From Salinicola halophyticus (GTDB lineage: Bacteria; Pseudomonadota; Gammaproteobacteria; Pseudomonadales; Halomonadaceae), in assembly GCF_003206695.1 (NCBI RefSeq), contig NZ_PZJN01000005.1:42483-106482 (forward strand): a DNA stretch of 64,000 bases, written 5' to 3'. Positions 8,646 through 17,700 of this stretch are shown one piece after another. The notes beneath the pieces are model-generated. The model saw only the letters and a list, made by a program, of their open reading frames with translations, did not search any database and was not told the origin of the DNA. Position numbers and translations under genes: made by a program. Each line of letters opens with the position of its first letter. Position 1 is the first letter of the stretch.

Positions 8646-9161
8646 TCAGAATTTCTCAGTATTGGTGAACAGACCCACACGCAGATCATTGGCCTGGTAG
8701 ATATCCTGGCCGTCGACCGATAGCGTGCCGTCGGCGATGCCCAGCACGAGGCTACGAGTGATCACGCGCTTGATCTGGATGTGATACGAAACCTGGCCGG
8801 CGGTTGGCAGAATCTGCCCGGAAAACTTGACCTCGCCGCAGCCCAGCGCGCGTCCGCGGCCGGGATTGCCGAGCCAGCCGAGATGGAAGCCCACCAACTG
8901 CCACATGGCATCCAGGCCCAGGCATCCGGGCATGACTGGATCGCCCGGGAAATGGCACTGGAAGAACCACAGGTCGGGGTGGATATCCAGTTCGGCGATG
9001 ATCTCGCCCTTGTGGTATTTGCCACCATCCTCATTGATCCGCGTGATGCGATCGAGCATCAGCATGTTGGGAGCGGGCAACTGGGCGTTGCCGGGGCCGA
9101 ACAGTTCCCCCCGGCTGCATTTCAGCAGATCGTCTTGGCTGAAAGAGTGCTGTCTGGTCAC
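8646..9161 (-). CDS. fabA: FabA, 3-hydroxydecanoyl-ACP dehydratase/isomerase
   Basis: Makes the cis-3-decenoyl-ACP that starts unsaturated fatty acid synthesis. From a GTG start the protein has 171 residues, the usual FabA length, beginning [13 protein letters not shown] (first residue read as Met). It has the catalytic His in [15 protein letters not shown] (~70) and the partner Asp in [12 protein letters not shown] (~84). A frame extending 28 codons further upstream exists but matches nothing known in FabA. The ribosome-binding site is weak (GGA about 10 bases upstream), so the exact start is the least certain part. First gene of the fabA-fabB operon; its unsaturated products are the substrates of the CFA-type enzyme at 11281. 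Confidence 0.95.
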   Translation of the reverse strand: MTRQHSFSQDDLLKCSRGELFGPGNAQLPAPNMLMLDRITRINEDGGKYHKGEIIAELDIHPDLWFFQCHFPGDPVMPGCLGLDAMWQLVGFHLGWLGNPGRGRALGCGEVKFSGQILPTAGQVSYHIQIKRVITRSLVLGIADGTLSVDGQDIYQANDLRVGLFTNTEKF

Positions 9162-9323
9162 TGGCGCATTCCGAGAATCGAAAAAGAGTTTACCTCGAGG
9201 ATTCCGAGGCGCGGCCAGTCTAATGGCTGCGGGCACTGATTGCACGTCGGCTGCAGCCTAGTCGCGTGAAGCGCAGGGCGCAATGATCGGTATCACGCTT
9301 GCTCTGGCGAATGCCGCCGGGGC

Positions 9324-11237
9324 ATGATGCCCGAACGGGACAGGGATCTCCGCGATAGCCGCCGGGCTAACCATAACGACGATAAACGACGAGCTATGTG
9401 GCCTTACTTTACGCTGAATCGACCGCTGATCTGGTTGGCAGTAGCGGCACTGGCTGCCGCTAGCGTACTGCCGTTGCTGCCTCTTCGAATGGCGGCGCTG
9501 GCGCTCGTGACCATTGGCGTGGCCGATGGCTGGCGCCAGATCCGACGCGAACATCAACGTCGTCGCCTGAGCGAGCAGGCTCTCGAGCTCTCTCAGGACG
9601 GCGTGATGATTACCAACGCCGACAATCGCATCGTCACCATCAATCCCGCCTTCACACAGATCACCGGCTATACCCTCGACGAGATTCGAGGGCTCGACCC
9701 GTCCTCGCTCTCCGCCGGTCGCCATGACAAGACTTTCTATGATCGCTACTGGCAGTCGCTGAAGACCACCGGACACTGGGAAGGCGAAATCTGGAACCAG
9801 CGCAAGCACGGCGACCAGTATCCGGAATGGGTGCGAATCCAGGCGTGTCACGACGGCAAGGGCCGGGTCTCCCATTATGTCGGCATATTCACCGATATCA
9901 GCCGGCACAAGGCGCGCGAGCAGGATCTGCGCCGTATCGGTTTCGAGGATCCGTTGACCGGCCTGCCCAACCGGCGAAGGCTGCACGATCTGCTGGCCTC
10001 GCGGCTGCGCCATCTGCGCGCCGGGGAAGGCCTGGATCTGGCGCTGATCGACATCGATGCTTTCAAGTCGATCAATGACAGTTTGGGTGTCGACAGCGGA
10101 GATCGCCTGCTGTCCCGATTCGGCCAGCGTCTGGCCGCGCAGGTGGCCGGTGGCATCGTCGGGCGCCTGGGCGGCGATGAATTTCTGGTCATTCGCACCA
10201 CCACATTCGACGATCATGAAAAGTGGGTAGCCAGCCTGCGCGAACACCTGAGCGAACCCTTCGAGATCGATGAAAGCTCGCTACGACTGGGTCTGACCAT
10301 CGGCAGCTGCCGGGCACCCGAGGATGGCAGTGATCCCAACGTGCTGTTTCAGCGACTGGAATCGGCGCTCTACAGCGCCAAACGTCACGGTCGGAATCAC
10401 GATCGGCGCTTCCGGCCCTCGCTGGATATCGACACCGACCGCCAACTGATTATTCTCAACGATCTACGCCAGGCTCTGGCTCAGGGCTCGCAGTTGGAAG
10501 TCTATTATCAGACCCAGCATCGTCTCGACGACGGCGGCATGGTGGGGATGGAAGCCCTGCTGCGCTGGCATCATCCCGAGCATGGCATGATTCCGCCCAG
10601 CGAATTCATCCCGTTGGCGGAACGCCATGGATTGATGTCGGCGCTGGGGAGCTGGGTCATCGACCAGGCCGTGGCGCAGTTGGCAGCCTGGCGAGGCCAG
10701 GGGCTCGACGTGCTACCCATCTGGGTCAATCTCTCGGCGCTGCAGCTGATTCAGGGCGATCTGGAATCTCACCTGATCTCGACACTGAATCAGTACCGGG
10801 TGCCGACGCGGCTGCTGGGTCTGGAGTTGACCGAATCGGTGCTGCTCGACGAGCGCGCCGGCGATATCTCTCCGCGACTGGAATCCCTGCGGAGCAGGGG
10901 GATGCAGATAGCGATCGACGATTTCGGTACCGGTTACTCGTCGATGGCCTATCTCAAGCGTCTGCCGATCGACAAGCTCAAGCTCGATCGGGAATTCATT
11001 CGTGCCCTGCCGCACGACCCCGCCGATGCGGCGATCACTTCCGCGGTGCTGGCGATGGCACAGGGTCTGCATCTGGATGTCATCGCCGAAGGCGTAGAGA
11101 CCATCGAGCAACGCGACTTCCTGCTGGCGAGAGGGTGTCGCCACGTACAGGGCTACCTTTATGCCCGGCCGGAGCCGGCCGGTGAAGTGGAGACACGGCT
11201 GCGACAGGCGGTGGAGAGCGTCTACTCGCACTCCTGA
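9324..11237 (+). CDS. PAS-GGDEF-EAL cyclic di-GMP protein
   Basis: Membrane-associated bifunctional signalling protein of up to 637 residues. A start at 9396 (MWPYFTLNRP) is equally plausible and removes a charged 24-residue extension. Two short hydrophobic helices (~33-70) are followed by a PAS domain (~90-195, ITNADNRIVTINPAFTQITG), then GGDEF (~205-365) with an intact RLGGDEF active site, then EAL (~380-625) with MEALLRW, NLSALQL, ELTES, DDFGTGYSS and KLDREFI all present. Both synthase and phosphodiesterase motifs look catalytically competent, so the net activity cannot be told from sequence. The pga operon seven kilobases upstream encodes a typical c-di-GMP effector. Apparently monocistronic. 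Confidence 0.93.
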   Translation: MMPERDRDLRDSRRANHNDDKRRAMWPYFTLNRPLIWLAVAALAAASVLPLLPLRMAALALVTIGVADGWRQIRREHQRRRLSEQALELSQDGVMITNADNRIVTINPAFTQITGYTLDEIRGLDPSSLSAGRHDKTFYDRYWQSLKTTGHWEGEIWNQRKHGDQYPEWVRIQACHDGKGRVSHYVGIFTDISRHKAREQDLRRIGFEDPLTGLPNRRRLHDLLASRLRHLRAGEGLDLALIDIDAFKSINDSLGVDSGDRLLSRFGQRLAAQVAGGIVGRLGGDEFLVIRTTTFDDHEKWVASLREHLSEPFEIDESSLRLGLTIGSCRAPEDGSDPNVLFQRLESALYSAKRHGRNHDRRFRPSLDIDTDRQLIILNDLRQALAQGSQLEVYYQTQHRLDDGGMVGMEALLRWHHPEHGMIPPSEFIPLAERHGLMSALGSWVIDQAVAQLAAWRGQGLDVLPIWVNLSALQLIQGDLESHLISTLNQYRVPTRLLGLELTESVLLDERAGDISPRLESLRSRGMQIAIDDFGTGYSSMAYLKRLPIDKLKLDREFIRALPHDPADAAITSAVLAMAQGLHLDVIAEGVETIEQRDFLLARGCRHVQGYLYARPEPAGEVETRLRQAVESVYSHS

Positions 11238-11280
11238 CCGCGCAATCGCAACCAGAAGCGATCTCGCGCGTGAGCCGCGA

Positions 11281-12558
11281 TCACACGCTGCCGATCAGGG
11301 GCGCGGGGCGAGCACCGGGCTTGGCCAGCAACAGATGGCAGGTGCCGATCGCGCGTTCCAGAAAGGCGCCCTCGCAGTAGCAGAGGTAGTAGCGCCACAT
11401 ACGAATGAAACGTTCATCGTAGCCAAGCTCTCGCACCTGATCGAGACTGGCTTCGAAACGCAGACGCCATTCGCGCAGCGTGCGCGCATAGTGCAGACCG
11501 ATTTCGTCGAGATCGAGCAGATTGAGCTGGGTATGTCGACTCAGCCCGGTGAGCAGCGCGGTATGGGAAGGCAGAAAGCCGCCGGGGAAGATGTAGCGTT
11601 TGATGAAATCCATCTCGCGTTTGGCCGCTTCGAAGCGCTGATCGCGAATGGTGATGCACTGAAGCAGTGCCAGGCCATCGGGCGTTAGTAATCGATCGAC
11701 GCAGCCCAGATAGGTGCCCAGATACTGATGGCCAACCGCCTCGACCATCTCGATCGACACCAGCCGATCGAAACGGCCTTCGAGATTGCGGTAATCGTCC
11801 CTGAGTAGCGTGATGCGATCCTCGAGCCCGGCTTCGCGCACACGGGCCGCGGTGTAGGCGTACTGCTCTTCCGAGATGGTCGTGGTGGTCACGCGGCAAC
11901 CTCGAGTCCTCGCGGCATGAATCGCCAGTCCTCCCCAGCCGGTACCGATCTCCAGCAAATGGTGATGCGGTTCCAGCGCGAGCTTGTCGAGAATGATGTC
12001 GAGCTTGTGCGTCGAGGCTTCTTCCAGCGTGGCCTCGGCGTGGGGAAACACCGCGCTCGAATACATCCAGTGTCGGCGATCCAGAAACGTGGCGAACAGC
12101 TCGTTGCCCAGATCATAGTGCGCGGCGATGTGGCGTTTCGAACGCTGCGCGGTGTTGCGCTGTAGCGTGTAGAGGGCGGCCAGCCCCCAGCGGCTGAGCC
12201 GGGCGGTGCCGTTTTCCATGCGGTCGTTGACCCGTTCGACGTTGCGCGCGAAGAGACGAATCAGCCCGACCAGATCGTCGACTTCCCAGGCACCATCCAT
12301 GTAGGCCTCGGCAACGCCCACGGTGCCGCCGAAGGCCAGGCGGCGCCACATGTCGGTATCATGGACGGTGAGTTCGACATGAATCGGCGGCGCATCGGGC
12401 ATCGGCTGTCCCAGCTCGAGGACCTGGTTTCCCTCGCGCAGTGTCAGGCGGCCGCCTTCCAGGGCGTCGAGTGCCTTGATCAGGCGGGGGCGAAGCCAGC
12501 GCGACAGGCGTGGCGATTCCAGGGGCCCTCGAGTGGCCGAAGAGCGGGCGGCTGTCAT
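11281..12558 (-). CDS. Cyclopropane-fatty-acid synthase family SAM-dependent methyltransferase
   Basis: 425-residue member of the CFA synthase (mycolic acid cyclopropane synthase-like) family, which methylates double bonds of phospholipid acyl chains using S-adenosylmethionine. An N-terminal lipid-binding region is followed by the SAM-binding block LLEIGTGWGGLAIHAA, then VTTTTISEEQY, SIEMVEAVGH (active-site bicarbonate Glu region), and FIKRYIFPGG. The start is fixed by the ATGA overlap with the upstream DUF1365 gene. Its company (photolyase, FAD oxidase, SDR, DUF1365, LitR-like regulator) is not that of housekeeping cfa. It resembles light- or singlet-oxygen-induced clusters, so the product could be a cyclopropane or a methylated/furan fatty acid (UfaM type). 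Last gene of the operon. Confidence 0.9.
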   Translation of the reverse strand: MTAARSSATRGPLESPRLSRWLRPRLIKALDALEGGRLTLREGNQVLELGQPMPDAPPIHVELTVHDTDMWRRLAFGGTVGVAEAYMDGAWEVDDLVGLIRLFARNVERVNDRMENGTARLSRWGLAALYTLQRNTAQRSKRHIAAHYDLGNELFATFLDRRHWMYSSAVFPHAEATLEEASTHKLDIILDKLALEPHHHLLEIGTGWGGLAIHAARTRGCRVTTTTISEEQYAYTAARVREAGLEDRITLLRDDYRNLEGRFDRLVSIEMVEAVGHQYLGTYLGCVDRLLTPDGLALLQCITIRDQRFEAAKREMDFIKRYIFPGGFLPSHTALLTGLSRHTQLNLLDLDEIGLHYARTLREWRLRFEASLDQVRELGYDERFIRMWRYYLCYCEGAFLERAIGTCHLLLAKPGARPAPLIGSV

Positions 12559-13337
12559 GATGAGGGCGTCTCCCGTTCTGGGTGGTCGTGAATCGGGGTG
12601 CGCTTGAGCCAGAGTCTGAGCGCTTGCCAGTGAATGGTGACGATGGTCTTGAGCGTCATGGCGGGATGCTTGATCAGCTCTGCCATCAGCGCGGCGCGAG
12701 TCGCCGGCTTGAGCGTCAGGGTCAGCGTGGCATCGAAGTGACGGGCGTCCTCGTGCCACGTCTCCATGTGCATCATCAACTGACCGTCCGGGGTGTGAAA
12801 ACGCGGCGTATTGAATCGCCAGTGATAGCGCATCTCCATCGGATTGAACGGCGACACATGCAGACGCTTGTCGAAGGCTGCCCGTTGGGAGTGCCGTTCG
12901 GGATCGACCCGGCAGGCATAGACCTGACGCTCGCGCCATGGCGTGTTGGTGACTTCGGCCAGTACGGCCTGCAGCCTGTCCTTTCGATCGTAGGCGTAAT
13001 AGAGCGTCAACGGGTTGAACAGTATCCCGAACAGCCGGATCTGGCTCAGCATCCGAACCGGCCCGTCCGGCGCGCTGCCCAGCTCCTCCGTCAGGCGCGC
13101 ACGCACGGCGTCGGCCAGCGGCAGCTCGTGGGGCGTCAGATAGTCCTCGCGGCGGTAGCGGGCCAGGGCGCCGCGGCGGGTGCCGAAGCCCGGCGTCCGC
13201 TCCAGTAGCGCCGGCAGCTCATCGAGATCCAGCCACAGCATCCACACGCGATAGTCGAAGGCGTGCCAGCGCGGCAGATAGCGGCGATGACGCAGGTGGC
13301 CCACGGCGAGCCGGCTATGGAGGCAGGAATCGCTCAT
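12555..13337 (-). CDS. DUF1365 family protein
   Basis: 260-residue protein of the DUF1365 family, recognisable by GHLRHRRYLPRWHAFDYRVW at the N-terminus, IRLFGILFNPLTLYYAYDRK (~103-122), NTPWRERQVY (~131) and HVSPFNPMEMRYHW (~155-168). The biochemical function is unknown; members almost always lie next to an FAD-dependent amine-oxidase-like protein and a CFA-type methyltransferase, exactly as here, so a role in modifying membrane acyl chains is inferred. It overlaps both neighbours by four bases (ATGA at each end), indicating tight translational coupling. Confidence 0.9.
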   Translation of the reverse strand: MSDSCLHSRLAVGHLRHRRYLPRWHAFDYRVWMLWLDLDELPALLERTPGFGTRRGALARYRREDYLTPHELPLADAVRARLTEELGSAPDGPVRMLSQIRLFGILFNPLTLYYAYDRKDRLQAVLAEVTNTPWRERQVYACRVDPERHSQRAAFDKRLHVSPFNPMEMRYHWRFNTPRFHTPDGQLMMHMETWHEDARHFDATLTLTLKPATRAALMAELIKHPAMTLKTIVTIHWQALRLWLKRTPIHDHPERETPSS

Positions 13338-14659
13338 GCCGTTTCGTCCTGGAGCTCGGCCGTCTCCGATGGGTTAGCCGCCGCCTGCGGCTGGCTGCCG
13401 TCGATGGCGCCGGCCACGCGCAGCGCGCTCCACACGCCGTCTTCATGAAAGCCATTGCGCCAGTAGGCGCCGCAGAAGTGGGTGCGCCGGGCGCTGTCGG
13501 ATATTTCGGCGTGGCGAGCCTGCGCCTGCTGCGCGGCAAAGGTGAACTGGGGATGCGCGTATTCGAATCGTCCCAGCACGCGGCCGGGGTCGATGCTGTC
13601 ATCATCGTTGAGCGTCACGCAGAAGGTGGTGTCGCTTTCAAGCTGCTGGAGAATGTTCATGTTGTAGGTAACCGGTACGCAGGCGTCGGCGTCGCGGCCG
13701 TCGAGACGATAGTTCCAGCTGGCCCAGGCGCGCCGTCTTCTCGGCAGCATGCGAGTGTCGGTATGCAGTACCACGCTGTTGCGCCGATAGCCGATCGACC
13801 CCAGCACGCTTCGCTCGTCATCGCTGGCCTGCGTTCCGAGGATGCGCAGGGCCTGGTCGCTGTGGCAGGCGAACACCACCTGATCGAACCGCTGTTCCCC
13901 GGCAGCCGTTGTGAGTGCCACGCCAGCGCCATCACGGCGAAGGCCGACGACCGGTGTGCCGAGATGAACGCGCTCACGGTAAGGCGCGACTAGCGGGTCG
14001 ATATAGCTGCGGGAGCCGCCCTCGATGGTGCGCCATTGCGGACGATCGCTCAGCGACAGCAGGCCATGATGATGAAAGAAGCGGACGAAGAACCGCGCCG
14101 GGAAATCGTTCATGGCGGCTTCGCTGGCGGACCAGATCGCCCCGCCCATGGGTAGCAGATAGCGACGATGGAAATCCTCGCCGTAGCCGCCGCTGGCCAG
14201 GTAATCGCCCAGCGACAGTGACGCCGGTAGGGCATCGGATCGATGATCGCGGATGGCGCGCCGGTTGAAACGCATGATGTCGTTGAGCAGGCGATAGAAG
14301 CGCGGGCGCAACAGGTTGCTACGCTGGGCAAACAGACTGGCTAGCGTATGGCCGTTGTACTCGAAGTCGCGGCCGGTCTCGTGAACCGAAAAGCTCATCT
14401 CGGTCGCCTGGCCCGTTATCCCCAGCGACGCCATCAGCGCCTCGAAATGCGGATAGGTACGATCGTTGTAGACGATGAAGCCGGTGTCGATCGCGAGCTG
14501 CTCGGTCCCGGTGTCGACATCGATGGTTGCCGTATGACCACCCAGGCGTGAGTCTGCCTCGAACAGGGACACCGTGTGTCGACGAGACAGCATGTGCGCT
14601 GCGGTCATCCCGGCGATGCCGCCGCCGATCACCGCGATTCGCTGAGCCGGCGGTGTCAT
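13334..14659 (-). CDS. FAD-dependent amine-oxidase-like oxidoreductase
   Basis: 441-residue flavoprotein of the NAD(P)/FAD amine oxidase superfamily. The dinucleotide-binding motif IAVIGGGIAGMTAAHMLS (~8-25) is followed by LFEADSRLGGHTATI (~32-46) and, near the C-terminus, HFCGAYWRNGFHEDGV (~397-412), typical of the FAD proteins linked to DUF1365 and CFA-like genes. It is a candidate fatty-acyl desaturase or oxidase acting with the methyltransferase; such a desaturase (UfaD) acts in bacterial furan fatty acid synthesis, but assignment to that enzyme is inference. Overlaps the flanking SDR and DUF1365 genes by four bases each. Confidence 0.88.
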   Translation of the reverse strand: MTPPAQRIAVIGGGIAGMTAAHMLSRRHTVSLFEADSRLGGHTATIDVDTGTEQLAIDTGFIVYNDRTYPHFEALMASLGITGQATEMSFSVHETGRDFEYNGHTLASLFAQRSNLLRPRFYRLLNDIMRFNRRAIRDHRSDALPASLSLGDYLASGGYGEDFHRRYLLPMGGAIWSASEAAMNDFPARFFVRFFHHHGLLSLSDRPQWRTIEGGSRSYIDPLVAPYRERVHLGTPVVGLRRDGAGVALTTAAGEQRFDQVVFACHSDQALRILGTQASDDERSVLGSIGYRRNSVVLHTDTRMLPRRRRAWASWNYRLDGRDADACVPVTYNMNILQQLESDTTFCVTLNDDDSIDPGRVLGRFEYAHPQFTFAAQQAQARHAEISDSARRTHFCGAYWRNGFHEDGVWSALRVAGAIDGSQPQAAANPSETAELQDETA

Positions 14660-15447
14660 GACGAGGCTCCGGCGCGATCCCGGTTGGCGATACGCAGTCC
14701 GAAGCGCCGGCGCAGAGCTGGCGGCAGAATGCCCAGCGCCTTGACCAGAAAGGTAAACCGGCGGGGGAAATGGATGTCGAGTCGGCGCCGCTCGAGGCCA
14801 TCGATGATGTAGCTGGCGGCCTGGTCGGCGTCGATCTGCATCGGCATCGCGAAATCGTTGCGCGCCGTCAGAGGGGTCTTGACGAAGCCCGGATGGATCA
14901 CGCTGACATCGATCGACTCGGCGGCCAGATCGAGCCGCAGCGATTCCAGAAAATGCGAGATAGCGGCCTTGGAGGCTCCGTACGCCTCCGCTCGCGGCAA
15001 CGGCAGGTAGGCGGCTGCGCTCGAGACGCCCGCCAGCAGCGGGCGATGCTCTCGATCCCTGGACTGGCGCAGCAGGGGCAGTGCCGCCTCGATGGCGTGG
15101 AGCGTTCCCCGGAAGTTGGTCGAAAACACCCGCTCGACCAGATCGACATCGAAGTGATCGATATCCAGGTACTCGCAGGTGCCGGCGTTGAGCAGCGCGA
15201 TATCGAGACCGCCGAAAGCGTTGTCGATGGCGTTGCCGGCGCGGCGGGTGGCATCGCGATCGGTAAGATCGGCCGGTACGACCAGCGCATTGTCATGACC
15301 GGCCGCCAGCGCCTGCAAGGCCTCCTCTCGGCGCGCCGTCAGGGCGACCTGGTGTCCATCGGCCAGCAGACGCTTGGCCAGTGCTTCGCCGATACCCGAT
15401 GTCGCTCCCGTCAGCCAGATACGCCGGGATCCCGATAGACTCGCCAT
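14656..15447 (-). CDS. SDR family NAD(P)-dependent oxidoreductase
   Basis: Classical short-chain dehydrogenase/reductase of 263 residues: cofactor loop TGATSGIGEALAKRL (~14-28), NAG-like LLNAGTCEY (~85), catalytic Ser in AGVSSAAAYLP and YxxxK as AYGASKAAISHF (~155-166). A hydrophobic C-terminal stretch (FLVKALGILPPALRRRFG) may attach it to the membrane. The substrate is unknown. It sits inside the photolyase-CFA operon, overlapping the FAD oxidoreductase by four bases, so an acyl-lipid-derived substrate is plausible. A GGAAG-like site lies upstream of the ATG. Confidence 0.9.
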   Translation of the reverse strand: MASLSGSRRIWLTGATSGIGEALAKRLLADGHQVALTARREEALQALAAGHDNALVVPADLTDRDATRRAGNAIDNAFGGLDIALLNAGTCEYLDIDHFDVDLVERVFSTNFRGTLHAIEAALPLLRQSRDREHRPLLAGVSSAAAYLPLPRAEAYGASKAAISHFLESLRLDLAAESIDVSVIHPGFVKTPLTARNDFAMPMQIDADQAASYIIDGLERRRLDIHFPRRFTFLVKALGILPPALRRRFGLRIANRDRAGASS

Positions 15448-15517
15448 GATTGATCCTCTTCCCTTGGAAAACGCGACGACGCTGTCGACGGCCGGCCTCG
15501 ATGGTCGAAAGGGATGA

Positions 15518-15955
15518 CTACAGGCGCTTCTTGACGCCCCGGATCATCCAGCCCAACAGCGGTACCCGTTCATACAGCATGGCGCCGACATCGAAGTAGT
15601 CACGGTGACGACAGACACGATGACCTCGCCACTGCAGCCGGGAACACCCGGCCACGTTGACGGTACGGCCGCCATCCAACCTTGGATGCGTCAAGTGCAT
15701 GGTCCAGGTCAGAAAGCTGGTATTGCCGACCGTCTGACGGTCATGAAAATCGAAATGGCAGTGCTGTACGCCATCCATCAGTTCGGCGTAGTAGCTCATG
15801 ACGCGATCGCGGCCGACGTGATGGTGTAGAGGGTCGGTGAAGTCCACGTCGTCGCTGTAGCACTCGGCCAGTGCCGGCAGTTCGCTCGTCGTCAACGGCT
15901 GAAACCGGGCACAGAAATGCGTGACCGAATCGATGCTGGGAACTTCGGCTGTCAT
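15518..15955 (-). CDS. Nuclear transport factor 2-like (SnoaL-like) protein
   Basis: 145-residue small cone-fold protein of the NTF2/SnoaL superfamily. Start chosen at 15955 because GGGAGG sits 8 bases upstream; longer frames begin at 15976 and 16048. Typical features are ELPALAECYSDDVDFTDPLHHHVGRD (read as two parts around residues 22-47), a central YYAELMDGVQHCHFDF strand and WRGHRVCRHRDYFDVGAMLYE. Proteins of this family accompany photolyase, SDR and CFA-like genes in related light-regulated clusters of Pseudomonas. Function unknown; it may be a ketosteroid-isomerase-like enzyme or a ligand-binding protein. It lies between phrB and the SDR on the same strand. Confidence 0.82.
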   Translation of the reverse strand: MTAEVPSIDSVTHFCARFQPLTTSELPALAECYSDDVDFTDPLHHHVGRDRVMSYYAELMDGVQHCHFDFHDRQTVGNTSFLTWTMHLTHPRLDGGRTVNVAGCSRLQWRGHRVCRHRDYFDVGAMLYERVPLLGWMIRGVKKRL

Positions 15956-16072
15956 CGCGGTAGCCTCCCGGGTCATGGGCAAGGATTGAGGACGGTACCC
16001 CAGGCAGGCGCCGCAGCTAGGCGCGGCACCGCGACCAGGCGCTCGCATCGCGGCCAGCAGGCGCGGGCCAGG

Positions 16073-17563
16073 TCAGCCCAGGCTCTTGAACGCCTCCAGG
16101 GCACGCTCCCTGGCACGTCGATGATCGACGATCGCCTGGGGATAGCCGGTCTGTCGGCGCTGATCCGGGCTGGGCTGATGTCGGGACTTGACCGGGAGTT
16201 CGGCCAGTTCCGGCAGCCAGTGAGTGATGAACTCGGCGTCCGGATCGAAGCGGCGGGACTGGGTGGTCGGGTTGAAAATCCGGAAATAGGGGGCTGCGTC
16301 GGTACCGGTCGACGCGGCCCACTGCCAGCCGCCGTTGTTCGAGGCGAAGTCTCCGTCGACCAGATGCTGCATGAAAAAGGCCTCGCCACGACGCCAGTCG
16401 AGCAGCAGGTGCTTGCTCAGGAACATGGCGGTGACCATGCGCAGCCGATTGTGCATCCAGCCGGTGGCGACCAGCTGGCGCATGGCGGCGTCGACCAGCG
16501 GAAAACCGGTGCGGCCTTGGCACCAGGCGTCGAACTCCTTGTCGCTGTAGCGCCAGCTCAACTTGTCGGTCTCGGGTTTGAACGGCCGGTAACGACAGAC
16601 GCGGGGAAAGCCCACGGCGATATGCTGATAGAACTCGCGCCATACCAGCTCGTTGGTCCAGCTCGTGAGCCCTGCATCGCCATCGCCGAGATGACCGCCG
16701 TTGTTCGCCATGACCGCCTGCAGGCACTGGCGATACGAGATCATGCCGGCCGAGAGATAGGCCGACAGTTCACTGGTACCGGCGAGGGCGGGGAAGTCGC
16801 GGTCGTTATCGTATCGACGCGCCCGCTGCTGCAGAAATCGCGCCAGCCGATCGGCGGCGGCCTCCTGGCCAACCGGCCAGCTTGGACCGTCGTCCGATGA
16901 AGACTCGGTGTTTCGAGAGGACCCGGTGTTCCGAGAGGACTCGGTCGGGACGATCTCGGAGCGATCCTGACTAGGGAGGTCGGGAATGTCGTCGCCAGAG
17001 ATGTCCGGTCTGGTTTGACGGGAAGGCGTTTCACGCAGCGCCAGCTGTTCGCCGCCGACGCGCTGGTGCCAGGCTTTGGCGAAGGGAGTGAAAACCTTGT
17101 AGTAGTCGTCCTGTCCGGTGAGCAGCTCGCCGGGCTCGAATGCGATGTGATCGGTGTAGTCGAACACTGCGAGGTTCGCTCGGGCGAACTCCGCCGCGAC
17201 CTTTTCGTCGCGGGAGCGTTCGTCCAGCGGATATTCGCGGTTAAAGTGCAGCGCCTGCGCGTCGACATCGCGGGCCGCTTTCAGCAGCGCCTTCGGCGCG
17301 GCCTCGAAGTCGCCGATGTCACGGTAGAGCAGCGGAATGCCGAGCTCGGCCAACTCCCCCTGTAGCGCCACGACGCCGCGATGCAGAAACGAGATCTTGT
17401 TGGCGCCGTGACCATGACCACGCCACTGGCTTCGACAGGCAAGGAAGATGCCGATCACCGGTCCTTTCTCGGCCGCCGCGCTCAGCGCGGAGTGATCGAG
17501 CGTCCTGAGGTCGTTGCGAAACCACACGAGTTGAGTGGATGAGGCCGAGTGCTTGGCTGCCAT
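16073..17563 (-). CDS. phrB: Deoxyribodipyrimidine photo-lyase (class I CPD photolyase)
   Basis: Light-driven repair enzyme for cyclobutane pyrimidine dimers, 496 residues. The N-terminal antenna domain begins QLVWFRNDLRTLDHSAL; the C-terminal FAD domain shows TSWTNELVWREFYQH, CQGRTGFPLVDAAMRQL, GWMHNRLRMVTAMFL and NNGGWQWAASTGTDAAPYFR, all diagnostic. About residues 190-245 form an unusually long hydrophilic linker containing a six-residue repeat (SSRNTG / SSRNTE) that arises from 18-base tandem repeats. It follows the LitR-like merR gene on the same strand after 137 bases. Light-inducible in homologous clusters, which fits its presence here. Confidence 0.95.
   Translation of the reverse strand: MAAKHSASSTQLVWFRNDLRTLDHSALSAAAEKGPVIGIFLACRSQWRGHGHGANKISFLHRGVVALQGELAELGIPLLYRDIGDFEAAPKALLKAARDVDAQALHFNREYPLDERSRDEKVAAEFARANLAVFDYTDHIAFEPGELLTGQDDYYKVFTPFAKAWHQRVGGEQLALRETPSRQTRPDISGDDIPDLPSQDRSEIVPTESSRNTGSSRNTESSSDDGPSWPVGQEAAADRLARFLQQRARRYDNDRDFPALAGTSELSAYLSAGMISYRQCLQAVMANNGGHLGDGDAGLTSWTNELVWREFYQHIAVGFPRVCRYRPFKPETDKLSWRYSDKEFDAWCQGRTGFPLVDAAMRQLVATGWMHNRLRMVTAMFLSKHLLLDWRRGEAFFMQHLVDGDFASNNGGWQWAASTGTDAAPYFRIFNPTTQSRRFDPDAEFITHWLPELAELPVKSRHQPSPDQRRQTGYPQAIVDHRRARERALEAFKSLG
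16901..16954. repeat. 18-bp in-frame tandem repeats inside phrB
   Basis: Three 18-base units (16901-16918, 16919-16936, 16937-16954). The first two differ at three positions, and the third matches for about the first nine bases. They encode the repeated SSRNTG/SSRNTE of the photolyase linker on the minus strand. Confidence 0.8.
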
Positions 17564-17700
17564 GGAAACGTCCCTGTTGCCGATGGGTAAACGACGCGTC
17601 CCTGCGTCAAAGTCGGTGTGCCCGTTCCGCGGCTAGTCGCGACCCTTATTCTCGACTTGCGCCGGGAAACCCGTGCTGCGAGGCCTCGGGGGCGGCGCCA

